The position numbers and the translations under genes are program-made. A DNA stretch of 36,441 bases, from contig JAUWAE010000006.1 of the NCBI GenBank assembly GCA_030602185.1, positions 1 through 36,441 on the forward strand, given 5' to 3'. This stretch comes from Comamonadaceae bacterium. GTDB lineage: Bacteria; Pseudomonadota; Gammaproteobacteria; Burkholderiales; Burkholderiaceae_C. The notes under the pieces are model-generated. The model was not told the origin of the DNA and made no database searches. It saw nothing but the letters and a program-made list of their open reading frames with translations. Shown piece after piece: positions 15,806 to 24,227 of the stretch (its first letter is position 1; every line of letters begins with the position of its first letter).

Positions 15806-16921
15806 TCAGGCAAACACGCCCGCCGTGTCCTGCATGCGGGCCGACACCTCGCCCAGGTGGTGCAAGGTGTCGCCCCAGGTCATCTCCAGCTGGGTCAACG
15901 TCTTGAAGTAGTGGCTGACGATGTACTCGTCGGTCACGCCGATGCCGCCGTGCAGCTGCACCGCCTGCTGGCCCACGAAGCGCAGGCTCTGGCCCAGTTG
16001 CACCTTGGCGCGTGCCAGGGCCTGGCGACGTTCCTCGGTAGGGGTGTTGAGCTTGAGGCTGGCGTAGTAGCTCATGCTGCGGGCCAGCTCCAGCTGCATC
16101 TTCATGTCGGCGATGCGGTGGCGCAGGGCCTGGAAGCTGGAGATCGGCACGCCGAACTGCTTGCGGGTGTTCAGGTAGTCGGCGGTCACGGCCACGGTCT
16201 GGTCCATCACGCCGATGGCGTAGGCGCAGCTGGCGGCGATGCCGATGTCGGCGGCGTGTTCCAGCGCGGTCTGCCCGTCGCGGGTCACGAGTTGTGCCGG
16301 GGAGTCGTTGAAACTCACCTCGGCGGCACGGCCGCCGTCCTGCGTCAGGTAGCCGCTGGCCTGGCTCCCTGCCGCACCGTTGGCCACCAGGAACAGCGCC
16401 AGGCCCTGGTCGGTCTGGGCGGGGACCAGCCAGGCATCGGCCTCGTCGCCGGCCGGTACCACGCTCTTGCGACCGCTCAGCACCCAACCCGCGCCCTGGG
16501 GGGTGGCGCGGGTGTGGGCCGCGCCCAGGGTGTAGCGCAGGCCGCGTTCCTGGTGGGCCAGCACCACCAGCGCCTCGCCCGAAGCGATGCGGGGCAGCCA
16601 TTCGGCCTGCAGGTCTGCGCCAGCGTAGCCGCCCAGCACGCCCGAGGCCACCAGCGTCTGCGCCAGCGGCTCCAGCACGATGCCGCGGCCCAGCTCTTCC
16701 ATCACCACCATGCCTTCCACCGGGCCCATGCCCAGGCCGCCGTGGTCGTCGGCCACGTAGAGGCCGCACAGGCCCAGTTCGGCCAGTTCGTTGTAAGCGG
16801 CGCGGTCAAAGCCGCCCGCGGCCACGACGGTCTTGCGGCGCTCGAAGCCGTAGCCCTTGTCCACCCAGCGGCGCACGGCATCGCGCAGTTGCACCTGGTC
16901 GTCGGAAAAATCGAAATCCAT
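15806..16921 (-). CDS. Acyl-CoA dehydrogenase, PimD-like small subunit
   Basis: The product has 371 residues from ATG 16919-16921, with GAGGAG ending seven bases upstream; a TTG five codons earlier is less likely. It has the acyl-CoA dehydrogenase fold: N-terminal helices (MDFDFSDDQVQLRDAV), a degenerate middle beta domain, and the C-terminal flavin-binding part with RKQFGVPISSFQALRHRIADM and QLHGGIGVTDEY. The arginine-glutamine pair (RKQFG) and QxHGG are FAD contacts in the family. Neither of the two usual catalytic-glutamate sites is obvious here, so it may be the non-catalytic partner of the neighbouring dehydrogenase, as in PimC/PimD pairs that oxidise dicarboxylyl-CoAs such as pimeloyl-CoA. 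The partner gene lies 11 bases upstream in the same operon. The substrate is inferred by similarity only. Confidence 0.85.
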   Translation of the reverse strand: MDFDFSDDQVQLRDAVRRWVDKGYGFERRKTVVAAGGFDRAAYNELAELGLCGLYVADDHGGLGMGPVEGMVVMEELGRGIVLEPLAQTLVASGVLGGYAGADLQAEWLPRIASGEALVVLAHQERGLRYTLGAAHTRATPQGAGWVLSGRKSVVPAGDEADAWLVPAQTDQGLALFLVANGAAGSQASGYLTQDGGRAAEVSFNDSPAQLVTRDGQTALEHAADIGIAASCAYAIGVMDQTVAVTADYLNTRKQFGVPISSFQALRHRIADMKMQLELARSMSYYASLKLNTPTEERRQALARAKVQLGQSLRFVGQQAVQLHGGIGVTDEYIVSHYFKTLTQLEMTWGDTLHHLGEVSARMQDTAGVFA

Positions 16922-16932
16922 GTGTGTTCTCC

Positions 16933-18114
16933 TCAACCCAGCACGGTCTGCGCCACGATGTTGCGCTGGACCTCGTTGCTGCCACCGTAGATGGTGGTCT
17001 TGCGCGTGTTGAAATAATTGGCCGCCAGCGGCGCGTTGGCCACCACACCGCCGGGGAAGTCGCCCTGCCAGCCGGCGTCCATGGCCTCGAAGATGAAGGG
17101 CAGGCTGAAGGGGCCGGCGGCCTGCATCATCAGCTCGGTGTAGCGTTGCTGGATCTCGCTGCCCTTGATCTTCAGCAGGCCGGCAATGTCCAGGCTCTGC
17201 TTGCCCGACTTTTCGGCCGACAGCACGCGCAGCACCAGCATTTCCAGAGCCACGATGTCCACCTCCAGCAGCGCGATCTGGTCGCGGAAACGCAGGTCGT
17301 CGTACACGCCCTCGGTCTTTGCGATGCGCTTGAGGCGCTCCAGCTCCCGCTTGGCGCGGTTCACGTCGGCGATGTTGGTGCGCTCGTGGCTCAGCAGGTG
17401 CTTGGCGTAGGTCCAGCCCTGGTTTTCCTGGCCGATCAGGTTCTCAGCCGGCACCTTCACGTTGTCGAACCAGACCTCGTTGACCTCGCACTCGCCGTCC
17501 AGCAGCTTGATGGGGCGCACCGTGACGCCGGGGCTCTTCATGTCGATCAGCAGGAAGCTGATGCCGGTCTGCGGCTTGCCTTCGGTGCTGGTGCGCACCA
17601 GGCAGAAAATCCAGTCGCCGTACTGGCCCAGCGTGGTCCAGGTTTTCTGGCCGTTGACGATGTAGTGGTCGCCCACGCGCTCGGCGCGGGTCTTTAGGCT
17701 GGCCAGGTCGGAGCCCGAACCGGGCTCGCTGTAGCCCTGGCTCCACCACACCTCGCCGCTGGCGATGCCGGGCAGGAAACGCTGCTGCTGCTCGGCGTTG
17801 CCAAAGGCCATGATGACCGGGGCCACCATCACCGGCCCAAAGGGCACGATGCGCGGCGCGCCGGCCAGCGCACATTCTTCTTCGAACAGGTGCTTTTGCA
17901 CCGCGTTCCAGCCCGGTCCACCGAACTGCTTCGGCCAGCCGTAGCCCAGCCAGCCTTTGCTGCCCAGTATCTTGGCCCAGCGCTGCATGTCGTCGCGCGT
18001 CAGGCGCTGGGCGTTGTGCACTTTCTGGGCAATGTCCTCGGGCAGGTTCGCCCGTACCCAGGTGCGGATCTCGTCGCGGAACGCCAGTTCTTCTGGCGTG
18101 AAGGCCAAATCCAT
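16933..18114 (-). CDS. Acyl-CoA dehydrogenase, PimC-like large subunit
   Basis: The product has 393 residues from ATG 18114, with AGGAGA eight bases upstream. The family motifs are clear: YSEPGSGSDLASLKTRA, NGQKTWTT, the flavin-binding middle, and TIYGGSNEVQRNIVAQ at the end. In medium-chain enzymes the catalytic Glu precedes the GG-like turn (YEGT); here that position is Gly. A Glu at residue 244, in LLSHERTNIAD, lies where isovaleryl- and long-chain dehydrogenases carry their base, so this subunit is probably the active one. The reaction is FAD-dependent alpha,beta-dehydrogenation of an acyl-CoA, passing electrons to ETF. It is the first gene of a two-gene operon with the small subunit, and the pair resembles the pimeloyl-CoA dehydrogenase pair PimC/PimD. 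Confidence 0.88.
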   Translation of the reverse strand: MDLAFTPEELAFRDEIRTWVRANLPEDIAQKVHNAQRLTRDDMQRWAKILGSKGWLGYGWPKQFGGPGWNAVQKHLFEEECALAGAPRIVPFGPVMVAPVIMAFGNAEQQQRFLPGIASGEVWWSQGYSEPGSGSDLASLKTRAERVGDHYIVNGQKTWTTLGQYGDWIFCLVRTSTEGKPQTGISFLLIDMKSPGVTVRPIKLLDGECEVNEVWFDNVKVPAENLIGQENQGWTYAKHLLSHERTNIADVNRAKRELERLKRIAKTEGVYDDLRFRDQIALLEVDIVALEMLVLRVLSAEKSGKQSLDIAGLLKIKGSEIQQRYTELMMQAAGPFSLPFIFEAMDAGWQGDFPGGVVANAPLAANYFNTRKTTIYGGSNEVQRNIVAQTVLG

Positions 18115-18218
18115 GGGGTCTGTCTCCTATGATGGATGCGTCAGCCTATGTTTTAGCACGCTCGTTCGATTCTGCTTGTCCGGGCGGTGACAGCCAGGGC
18201 CGGCGTGGGGTATCCGGT

Positions 18219-18884
18219 TCAGGCGCCGGCGCGTTCCAGCCGTGCTTCCAGTGCCTGCACGCGGGCTTCCAGCGCGTCGACGCGCGCCATCAGGGCTTCC
18301 AGTGCCGCATGGTGGCCTGTGCCGGCCTCAGAGGTGGCAGGTGCGGCCAGCATGGTGGCATCCACCGGCCCGCACAGCAGGTGCGCCCAACGTGACTCGC
18401 GGGCCCCTGGCTGCCGGGGCAGCTTGACCACCAGCGGGCCGCCTTTGTCGGCCGAGCGCTCCTGCAACTCCTCCAGAAAGGCCTCCACCGAAGCAATGTC
18501 CAGAAACTTGTACCAGCGCTCGGTGTTCAGGCGCAGTTCTCCGGCCGTCTGTGGGCCGCGCAGCATCAGCATGCCCAGCAGCACCGCCGCCTGCTCGGGC
18601 ACCCCCAGCCCGCGCTGGGCGTTGTGTTCGTAGCGGGTGGCGCGCCCGCCCTGGGTTTCGAACACCAGCGAGCGGCCGCGCAGGCCGTCGAGTGCCTCGG
18701 CAATCTCGTGCTCGCTCAGGTTCATCACCGGCTCGCGGGCCGACTTCTGGTTGCAACCCGTCTGCAGGCTGTTGAGCGTGAGCGGGTAGCTGTCGGGAAC
18801 GGTGCGGGCTTTTTCCATCAGCGTGCCCAGCACACGGGCTTCGGCTGCGGTCAGCGGGGTGTCTGCAAAGGGGGGCTGGGTCAT
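18219..18884 (-). CDS. yceH: YceH family protein (DUF480/UPF0502)
   Basis: The product has 221 residues from ATG 18882-18884. It begins with [30 protein letters not shown] and continues [12 protein letters not shown], the signature of the YceH family, which folds as two winged-helix domains. A C-terminal coiled coil (about 190-217) has a clear heptad pattern, [19 protein letters not shown]. The function of the family is not settled. The frame is open upstream, through the divergent purN gene, and was trimmed at the conserved start. Only 15 bases separate its start from that of purN, so each promoter must lie inside the other gene or overlap it. Confidence 0.92.
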   Translation of the reverse strand: MTQPPFADTPLTAAEARVLGTLMEKARTVPDSYPLTLNSLQTGCNQKSAREPVMNLSEHEIAEALDGLRGRSLVFETQGGRATRYEHNAQRGLGVPEQAAVLLGMLMLRGPQTAGELRLNTERWYKFLDIASVEAFLEELQERSADKGGPLVVKLPRQPGARESRWAHLLCGPVDATMLAAPATSEAGTGHHAALEALMARVDALEARVQALEARLERAGA

Positions 18885-18899
18885 TACACTTCCGGGCTT

Positions 18900-19508
18900 A
18901 TGTCTCAAACAGAACAGAAGAGCATTGTCGTGCTGATTTCGGGCCAGGGCTCGAACATGCAGGCCATTGTGCGCGCCGCGCGGGAGCGTCAGTGGGACAA
19001 GCGTTGGGGTGCCCGCGTGGTGGGGGTTGTGAGCAACCGCCCCGAATCGGCCGGCCTGCTGTGGGCACGCGAGCAGGGCCTCGCCACTGCGGCCGTGGAC
19101 CACAAGGCCTACGACGGTCGGGAGGTGTTCGATGCGGCGCTGATGCAGGCCGTGGACGGGCTGGCCCCCAACAAGTGGCCCGATCTGGTGGTGCTGGCGG
19201 GTTTCATGCGCATCCTCACGCCGGGTTTCGTGGCGCACTACGCCGGGCGGCTGGTCAACATCCACCCTTCATTGCTGCCGGCGTTTCCCGGGCTGCACAC
19301 CCACCGGCGCGCCATCGAGGCGGGTTGCCGCTTCGCCGGCGCCACGGTGCACCGCGTCACGGCCGAGCTCGACCACGGCGAGTACCTGGAGCAGGCCGTG
19401 GTGCCGGTGTTGCCCGACGACACGGCCGACTCCCTGGCCGCGCGGGTGCTCACCCAGGAGCACCTGATTTACCCACGGGCCATCGAGCGCTTGCTGGCGG
19501 GCCTGTGA
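18900..19508 (+). CDS. purN: Phosphoribosylglycinamide formyltransferase (GAR transformylase)
   Basis: The product has 202 residues from ATG 18900. It begins with the [15 protein letters not shown] nucleotide-binding segment. The catalytic triad is visible as Asn120 and His122 in [12 protein letters not shown] and Asp158 in ELDHGEY. PurN transfers a formyl group from 10-formyltetrahydrofolate to GAR in the third step of purine synthesis, in the cytoplasm. The start has little Shine-Dalgarno sequence. It is divergent from yceH with a 15-base gap and converges on yqaA with a 12-base gap filled by a hairpin. Confidence 0.96.
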   Translation: MSQTEQKSIVVLISGQGSNMQAIVRAARERQWDKRWGARVVGVVSNRPESAGLLWAREQGLATAAVDHKAYDGREVFDAALMQAVDGLAPNKWPDLVVLAGFMRILTPGFVAHYAGRLVNIHPSLLPAFPGLHTHRRAIEAGCRFAGATVHRVTAELDHGEYLEQAVVPVLPDDTADSLAARVLTQEHLIYPRAIERLLAGL

Positions 19509-19523
19509 CCCCTGGCGGGGTCA
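19506..19523. terminator. Hairpin whose ends are the stop codons of two convergent genes
   Basis: TGACCCC (19506-19512) pairs exactly with GGGGTCA (19517-19523) around a TGGC loop. The first three bases are the purN stop and the last three, read on the minus strand, are the stop of the YqaA-like gene. No T-run follows on either side. It could act as a shared weak terminator or an mRNA 3' end stabiliser for both strands. Confidence 0.45.
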
Positions 19524-20105
19524 GCGCAGGGCGTAGATCGCGCCGCCCAGCGCCACCAGCGCCACGGTGGCCCAGCCCAGCCGGTCGATGTGCTTGTGCA
19601 GCTCGGCCTCCATGCGGGCGCCGCCCCAGCGCATGAGGGCTGCCACCAGGAAGAAGCGCGCCCCGCGCCCCACCAGCGAGGCCAGTGCAAAGGGCAGCAG
19701 CGCCATCGACAGCACCCCCGCCGCAACGGTGAACACCTTGTAGGGAATGGGCGAAAAACCCGCGATGAACACCGCCAGCACGCCCCACTGGCCAAACCAG
19801 GCCAGCGCTTGCTGGTAACCCGACCAGTAGCGAGGTTGCTCCATCAGCCACGGCTCCACCATGCCGAAGGCGTAGGCGCCAATCGCATAGCCGAGCAAAC
19901 CGCCCAGCACCGAGGTGAGCGTGGTGATCCAGGCGAAGCGCCACGCCCGTTGCGGCTGGGCCAGGCACATGGGCGCCAGCATCACGTCGGGCGGGATGGG
20001 GAAGAACGACGATTCGGCAAAGCTCATGCCGCCGAGGTACCACGGCGCGTGGCGGTGTCGCGCCCAGCGCATGGCGCGTTCGTACAGGGGCGCAAACAGC
20101 TTCAT
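19521..20105 (-). CDS. yqaA: YqaA-type DedA-family membrane protein
   Basis: The product has 194 residues from ATG 20103-20105, starting MKLFAPLYERAMRWARHR. It has hydrophobic segments typical of the SNARE-associated/DedA superfamily and the family's re-entrant motifs: FAESSFFPIPPDVMLAP and AGFSPIPYKVFTVAAGV, each with a conserved proline. DedA relatives act in lipid carrier recycling or membrane homeostasis; the exact substrate of YqaA is unknown. The gene follows prfC by four bases on the same strand, so the two are co-transcribed. Confidence 0.88.
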   Translation of the reverse strand: MKLFAPLYERAMRWARHRHAPWYLGGMSFAESSFFPIPPDVMLAPMCLAQPQRAWRFAWITTLTSVLGGLLGYAIGAYAFGMVEPWLMEQPRYWSGYQQALAWFGQWGVLAVFIAGFSPIPYKVFTVAAGVLSMALLPFALASLVGRGARFFLVAALMRWGGARMEAELHKHIDRLGWATVALVALGGAIYALR

Positions 20106-20109
20106 GGGT

Positions 20110-21729
20110 TCATACCGCCTTGTGGAACACCAGCCCCGCGTGCTCGCGCATGGCATGGAACTGGATCTTGGGCCAGTTGGCCTCTACCGCGCGCAGGGTG
20201 GCGTTGTGGTCCACCAGAATGGTCGGTGCGTCCACCGCGTCCCACGCCATGCGGTGAATGTTGGCGTCGATGAAGCGCTTGAGTTCCACCTCGCCGCCGT
20301 TCTCGGGCGGGCAGGTCACCCAGCGCGCCACCTGGTAGGGGCTGTGGGTGATGCGCGCCTTCACGCCGTATTCGGTCTCCAGCCGGTGCTGCACCACCTC
20401 GAACTGCAGCTGGCCCACGGCACCCAGCATCAGCACGCTGCCGGCCATGGGGCGGAACACCTGTATCGCGCCTTCTTCGCCCAGCTGCGTCAGGCCGGCC
20501 TTGAGCTGCTTGGTGCGCAGCGGGTCGGCCACTTCCACGCTGCGGATGATTTCCGGCGCGAAAAAGGGCAGGCCAGTGAACTGCAGCGCCTCGCCTTCGG
20601 TCAGCGTGTCGCCCAGTTGTAGCACGCCGTGGTTGGGGATACCGATGATGTCGCCGGCATAGGCCTCGTCCAGCAGCTCGCGGCGTTGGCTCAGGAAGCT
20701 CACCACCGTGTTGGGCCGCAGCTCCTTGCCGCTGCGCACCACCTTCAGCTTCATGCCGCGCTCGAAGTGGCCCGAGGCGCAGCGCACGAAGGCAATGCGG
20801 TCACGGTGCGCCGGGTCCATGTTGGCCTGGATCTTGAATACCACGCCACTGAACTTGGGTTCGGTGGGCTCCACCACCCGCTGGATGGCGGGTTTGGGGC
20901 CCGGCGGGGGCGCCAGATCGACCAGCGCGTCCAGCACCTCGCGCACGCCAAAGTTGTTGATGGCCGAGCCGAACAGCATCGGGGTCTGCTTGCCGGCGAG
21001 GAATTCCGATTCGTCAAACGCCGGGCTGGCGCCTTCCACCAGTTCCAGCTCGTCCTTGGCCTGCTGCCATTCCAGGCCAAAGCGCTTGGCGGTTTCGGGG
21101 TTGTCCTGCCCGGCCAGCACCTCCTCGTCGCCGCCCACGCGGTCGGCACCGGCGTCGAACACCCGCATCTGGTCGGAGCGGCGGTCGTACACGCCGTGGA
21201 ACAGCTTGCCCATGCCCACCGGCCAGGTGAAGGGCACCACCGTCATGCCCAGCTCGCGCTCAATCTCGTCCATCACGTCCAGCGGGGCCTGCACCTCGCG
21301 GTCCATCTTGTTGACGAAGGTCAGGATGGGCGTGTTGCGGGCGCGGCACACCTGCAGCAGGCGGCGGGTCTGCGGCTCCACGCCGTTGGCCGCGTCGATC
21401 ACCATGAGCGCCGCGTCCACGGCGGTCAGCACACGGTAGGTGTCTTCCGAGAAGTCCTGGTGGCCGGGCGTGTCCAGCAGGTTGATCACGCAGTCGCGGT
21501 ACTCCATCTGCATCACCGACGAGGCCACCGAAATGCCGCGCTGCTTCTCGATCTCCATCCAGTCGGAGGTGGCGTGGCGCGCGGCCTTGCGCGCCTTGAC
21601 CGAGCCGGCGATGTTGATGGCGCCCGAAAACAGCAGCAGCTTCTCGGTCAGGGTGGTTTTGCCCGCGTCGGGGTGGGAGATGATGGCAAAAGTGCGGCGG
21701 CGCCGCACTTCGGAAACGATGTCAGACAT
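20110..21729 (-). CDS. prfC: Peptide chain release factor 3
   Basis: The product has 539 residues, close to the 529 of E. coli RF3. It is a translational GTPase: G1 SHPDAGKTTLTEK, G2/switch near RGISVASSVMQM, G3 DTPGHQDFSEDTYR, G4 NKMDRE. After the G domain the RF3-specific FKIQANMDPAHRDRIAFVR and RSGKELRPN segments identify it against EF-G or LepA. RF3 speeds the release of RF1/RF2 from ribosomes after termination. It is divergent from the RNA methyltransferase gene across 48 bases and is followed by the YqaA-like gene. Confidence 0.97.
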   Translation of the reverse strand: MSDIVSEVRRRRTFAIISHPDAGKTTLTEKLLLFSGAINIAGSVKARKAARHATSDWMEIEKQRGISVASSVMQMEYRDCVINLLDTPGHQDFSEDTYRVLTAVDAALMVIDAANGVEPQTRRLLQVCRARNTPILTFVNKMDREVQAPLDVMDEIERELGMTVVPFTWPVGMGKLFHGVYDRRSDQMRVFDAGADRVGGDEEVLAGQDNPETAKRFGLEWQQAKDELELVEGASPAFDESEFLAGKQTPMLFGSAINNFGVREVLDALVDLAPPPGPKPAIQRVVEPTEPKFSGVVFKIQANMDPAHRDRIAFVRCASGHFERGMKLKVVRSGKELRPNTVVSFLSQRRELLDEAYAGDIIGIPNHGVLQLGDTLTEGEALQFTGLPFFAPEIIRSVEVADPLRTKQLKAGLTQLGEEGAIQVFRPMAGSVLMLGAVGQLQFEVVQHRLETEYGVKARITHSPYQVARWVTCPPENGGEVELKRFIDANIHRMAWDAVDAPTILVDHNATLRAVEANWPKIQFHAMREHAGLVFHKAV

Positions 21730-21777
21730 GGGCCGGGATTATCCCGCACCCGCCACCTGATCACCGACAATCGCACC

Positions 21778-22860
21778 ATGCACCCCAACGCCCTGCAGGA
21801 ACTCGGCGCCACCCTGATGGCGCGCGTCAAAACCTTTGAACACCCCGCCGACGCCACCGTGGCGCAGTTTTTCCGTGAACATCCCAAACTGGGCGCGCGC
21901 GACCGCCACCAGCTGTCGGAACAGGTGTTCACCGCCTTGCGGGCCGAGCCCTTGCCCGACTGGTTGGCCCGCCAGCTGCAGGACGAACTGGGCGACGGCG
22001 CCCGTGATCTGACACTGGCGCTTCAGCAACCCGCCCCGCTCGATGTGCGCGTGAACCTGCTCAAGGCCAAGCGGCCCGCTGTGCTGCAGCAGCTGCGTGA
22101 GGCGGGCCTGGCCGCGACCGAAACCCCGTACTCCCCGTGGGGCCTGCGGCTCGAAGGCAAGCCGTCGCTGCACGCCCTGCCGGCCTTTAAAGACGGCTGG
22201 CTGGAAGTGCAGGACGAAGGCTCGCAACTGCTTGCCCTGCTGCTGGAGCCGCGCCGCAACGACACCGTGGTGGACTTCTGCGCCGGCGCCGGCGGCAAGA
22301 CGCTGGCCCTGGGCGCCATGATGCGCAACCAGGGCCGGCTGTACGCCTTCGACACCTCGGCCCACCGGCTGGACGCGCTCAAGCCCCGGCTGGCGCGCAG
22401 CGGCATCACCGAGGTGCAGACCCTGGCGCTGGCGCACGAGCGCGACGCCCGGCTGCAACGCATGGCGGGCAAGGTGGACCGGGTGCTGGTGGATGCGCCG
22501 TGCTCCGGCCTGGGCACGCTGCGCCGCAGCCCCGACCTCAAATGGCGGCAGACGCCCAAAACCGTGGCGGCCATGGGCGAGGTGCAGTGCAGCATCCTTG
22601 CCGAGGCGGCCAAGCTGGTGAAACCCGGCGGCCGGCTGGTCTATGCCACCTGCAGCCTGTTGCGCGAAGAAGACGAGACGGTGGCCGACGCCTTCGGCGC
22701 CGCCCACCGTGATTTCGTGCCGCTCGATGCGGCCGAGGTGCTCACCCATGCCGGGGTACACGGCGCGAATTCGCTCTGCCGGGCTGGATATTTGCGCCTG
22801 TGGCCCCATCTGCACCAGACCGACGGTTTTTTTGCGGCAGTCTGGCAGCGGCGCGCTTGA
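21778..22860 (+). CDS. RsmB/NOP-family RNA (cytosine-5) methyltransferase
   Basis: The product has 360 residues from ATG 21778. An N-terminal helical region of about 60 residues resembles a reduced NusB-like part. The Rossmann methyltransferase domain has VVDFCAGAGGKTLALGAMM for AdoMet binding. The two family cysteines are Cys242 in VDAPCSGLGTLRRSPDLKW and Cys292 in LVYATCSLLREE; in this family the second is the nucleophile and the first helps release the product. It would make m5C in RNA, probably rRNA. It is shorter than E. coli RsmB (429), so I do not assign rsmB firmly. An open frame continues far upstream, antisense to prfC, and was trimmed at the first sensible ATG. Confidence 0.88.
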   Translation: MHPNALQELGATLMARVKTFEHPADATVAQFFREHPKLGARDRHQLSEQVFTALRAEPLPDWLARQLQDELGDGARDLTLALQQPAPLDVRVNLLKAKRPAVLQQLREAGLAATETPYSPWGLRLEGKPSLHALPAFKDGWLEVQDEGSQLLALLLEPRRNDTVVDFCAGAGGKTLALGAMMRNQGRLYAFDTSAHRLDALKPRLARSGITEVQTLALAHERDARLQRMAGKVDRVLVDAPCSGLGTLRRSPDLKWRQTPKTVAAMGEVQCSILAEAAKLVKPGGRLVYATCSLLREEDETVADAFGAAHRDFVPLDAAEVLTHAGVHGANSLCRAGYLRLWPHLHQTDGFFAAVWQRRA

Positions 22861-22896
22861 CGCGCCTGCCGTCCGACCGGGGTGCTCGGAAAAGAT

Positions 22897-22925
22897 TTGG
22901 CGATTTGGCGCCCCCCACCTAAAAT
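22897..22925 (+). promoter_or_regulatory. Candidate sigma70 promoter for the desaturase gene
   Basis: TTGGCG (22897-22902) and TAAAAT (22920-22925) are separated by 17 bases, giving a start of transcription near 22932, upstream of every candidate start codon of the desaturase. The -10 box is good; the -35 box keeps only TTG. The preceding gene ends at 22860 and no other promoter-like pair is visible in the gap. Confidence 0.45.
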
Positions 22926-22994
22926 CCGAAGGTTTTCCCCCGGCCCGCGCCCAGGCTCCGGGACGGGGTGGATGTGCCTTTTGTGAAAGTGTGT

Positions 22995-24209
22995 ATGGCA
23001 TTGCTTGAATCGGGCTTGAACGGCCTGCTGACCCTCCTGTCCGACGGACTGACCGGTGCCGCGTGGTGGCAGGTGCTCATCGTGGCCCTGGTGATGACCC
23101 ACATCACCATCGTCAGTGTCACCCTCTTTTTGCACCGCCACCAGGCGCACCGCGCACTGGACCTGCACCCGGCGGTGTCTCACTTCTTCCGCTTCTGGCT
23201 GTGGATGACCACCGGCATGCTCACCAAGGAGTGGGCCGCCATCCACCGCAAACACCACGCCAAGTGCGAGCAAGACGGCGACCCTCACAGCCCGCAGGTG
23301 TTCGGCATCAAGAAGGTGTTCTGGGAAGGCGCTGAGCTGTACCGCGCCGAGGCCAAGAACCGCGAAACGATCGAACGCTTTGGCCATGGTACCCCGGACG
23401 ACTGGATCGAGCGCAACCTCTACACCAAGCACTCCCGCCTGGGCGTGAGCCTGATGCTCATCCTCGACGTGGCGCTGTTTGGTGCCCTGGGCCTGGCGGT
23501 GTGGGCGCTGCAGATGGTCTGGATCCCGTTCTGGGCCGCCGGCGTCATCAACGGCATCGGCCACTACTGGGGTTACCGCAACTTCGAGGCCACCGACGCC
23601 AGCACCAACGTGTTCCCCTGGGGCATCATCGTGGGCGGCGAGGAGTTGCACAACAACCACCACACCTACCCCACGTCGGCCAAGTTCTCGGTCAAGCCCT
23701 ACGAGTTCGACATCGGCTGGGTGTACATCAGCGTACTGGCCAAATTCGGTCTGGCCAAACCCAAGAAGACACCGCCCAAGCTGGCGTTCGGTGACGTGAA
23801 GCCGGTAGCCGACGAGAAAACGCTCGAGGCCATCATTGCCAACCGCTACGAAGTGATGGCCGGCTACGCGCGCCAGATGCGCGCGACCGTCCAGGCCGAG
23901 GTCGAGGCCTTGAAGGCCAAGCGGGCCGACGTGTCTTTGCTGGAGGCCGCGCGCCGCTGGCTGCACCGCGACGACGACAAGGTGCCCGCCAAGTACAAGG
24001 CCAAGGTCGAGCAGGCCCGGGCTCAGCACCCCACGCTGGCCAAGATGCACGCGATGCGCGAAGAGTTGCGTCAGCTCTGGTCCAACACCTCGCTCACGCG
24101 CGAGCAGCTCGCCAAGGACCTGCAGGCCTGGTGTCACCGTGCAGAAGAAAGCGGCATCGCCGCGTTGCGCGACTACTCGGTGCGCCTGCGCGCCCTGCGC
24201 GCCGCCTGA
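22995..24209 (+). CDS. Membrane fatty acid desaturase (delta-9 acyl-lipid/acyl-CoA type) with C-terminal extension
   Basis: The product has 404 residues from ATG 22995; GTG 22968 would add nine residues and neither start has a strong ribosome site. The three histidine clusters of non-haem diiron desaturases are present: HRHQAH (47-52), HRKHH (84-88) and HNNHH (219-223). Hydrophobic spans lie near 25-45, 65-78, 152-172 and 175-190. The enzyme would introduce a double bond into membrane fatty acyl chains using oxygen and reduced carrier, at the inner membrane. Residues from about 270 to 404 form a helical, charged extension not needed for catalysis; its end (LAKDLQAWCHRAEESGI and then YSVRLRAL) resembles part of ISL3-type transposases. 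Convergent with the potassium-channel gene; a GCCGCC/GGCGGC inverted repeat spans the stop. Confidence 0.92.
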   Translation: MALLESGLNGLLTLLSDGLTGAAWWQVLIVALVMTHITIVSVTLFLHRHQAHRALDLHPAVSHFFRFWLWMTTGMLTKEWAAIHRKHHAKCEQDGDPHSPQVFGIKKVFWEGAELYRAEAKNRETIERFGHGTPDDWIERNLYTKHSRLGVSLMLILDVALFGALGLAVWALQMVWIPFWAAGVINGIGHYWGYRNFEATDASTNVFPWGIIVGGEELHNNHHTYPTSAKFSVKPYEFDIGWVYISVLAKFGLAKPKKTPPKLAFGDVKPVADEKTLEAIIANRYEVMAGYARQMRATVQAEVEALKAKRADVSLLEAARRWLHRDDDKVPAKYKAKVEQARAQHPTLAKMHAMREELRQLWSNTSLTREQLAKDLQAWCHRAEESGIAALRDYSVRLRALRAA

Positions 24210-24227
24210 GTCGCGGCGGCTTGGGGT

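Noticed and set aside
20629-21777. Long upstream extension of the RNA methyltransferase frame antisense to prfC
   Set aside because: The family starts at the MHPNAL methionine; the upstream part overlaps prfC in antisense and is shadow-like.
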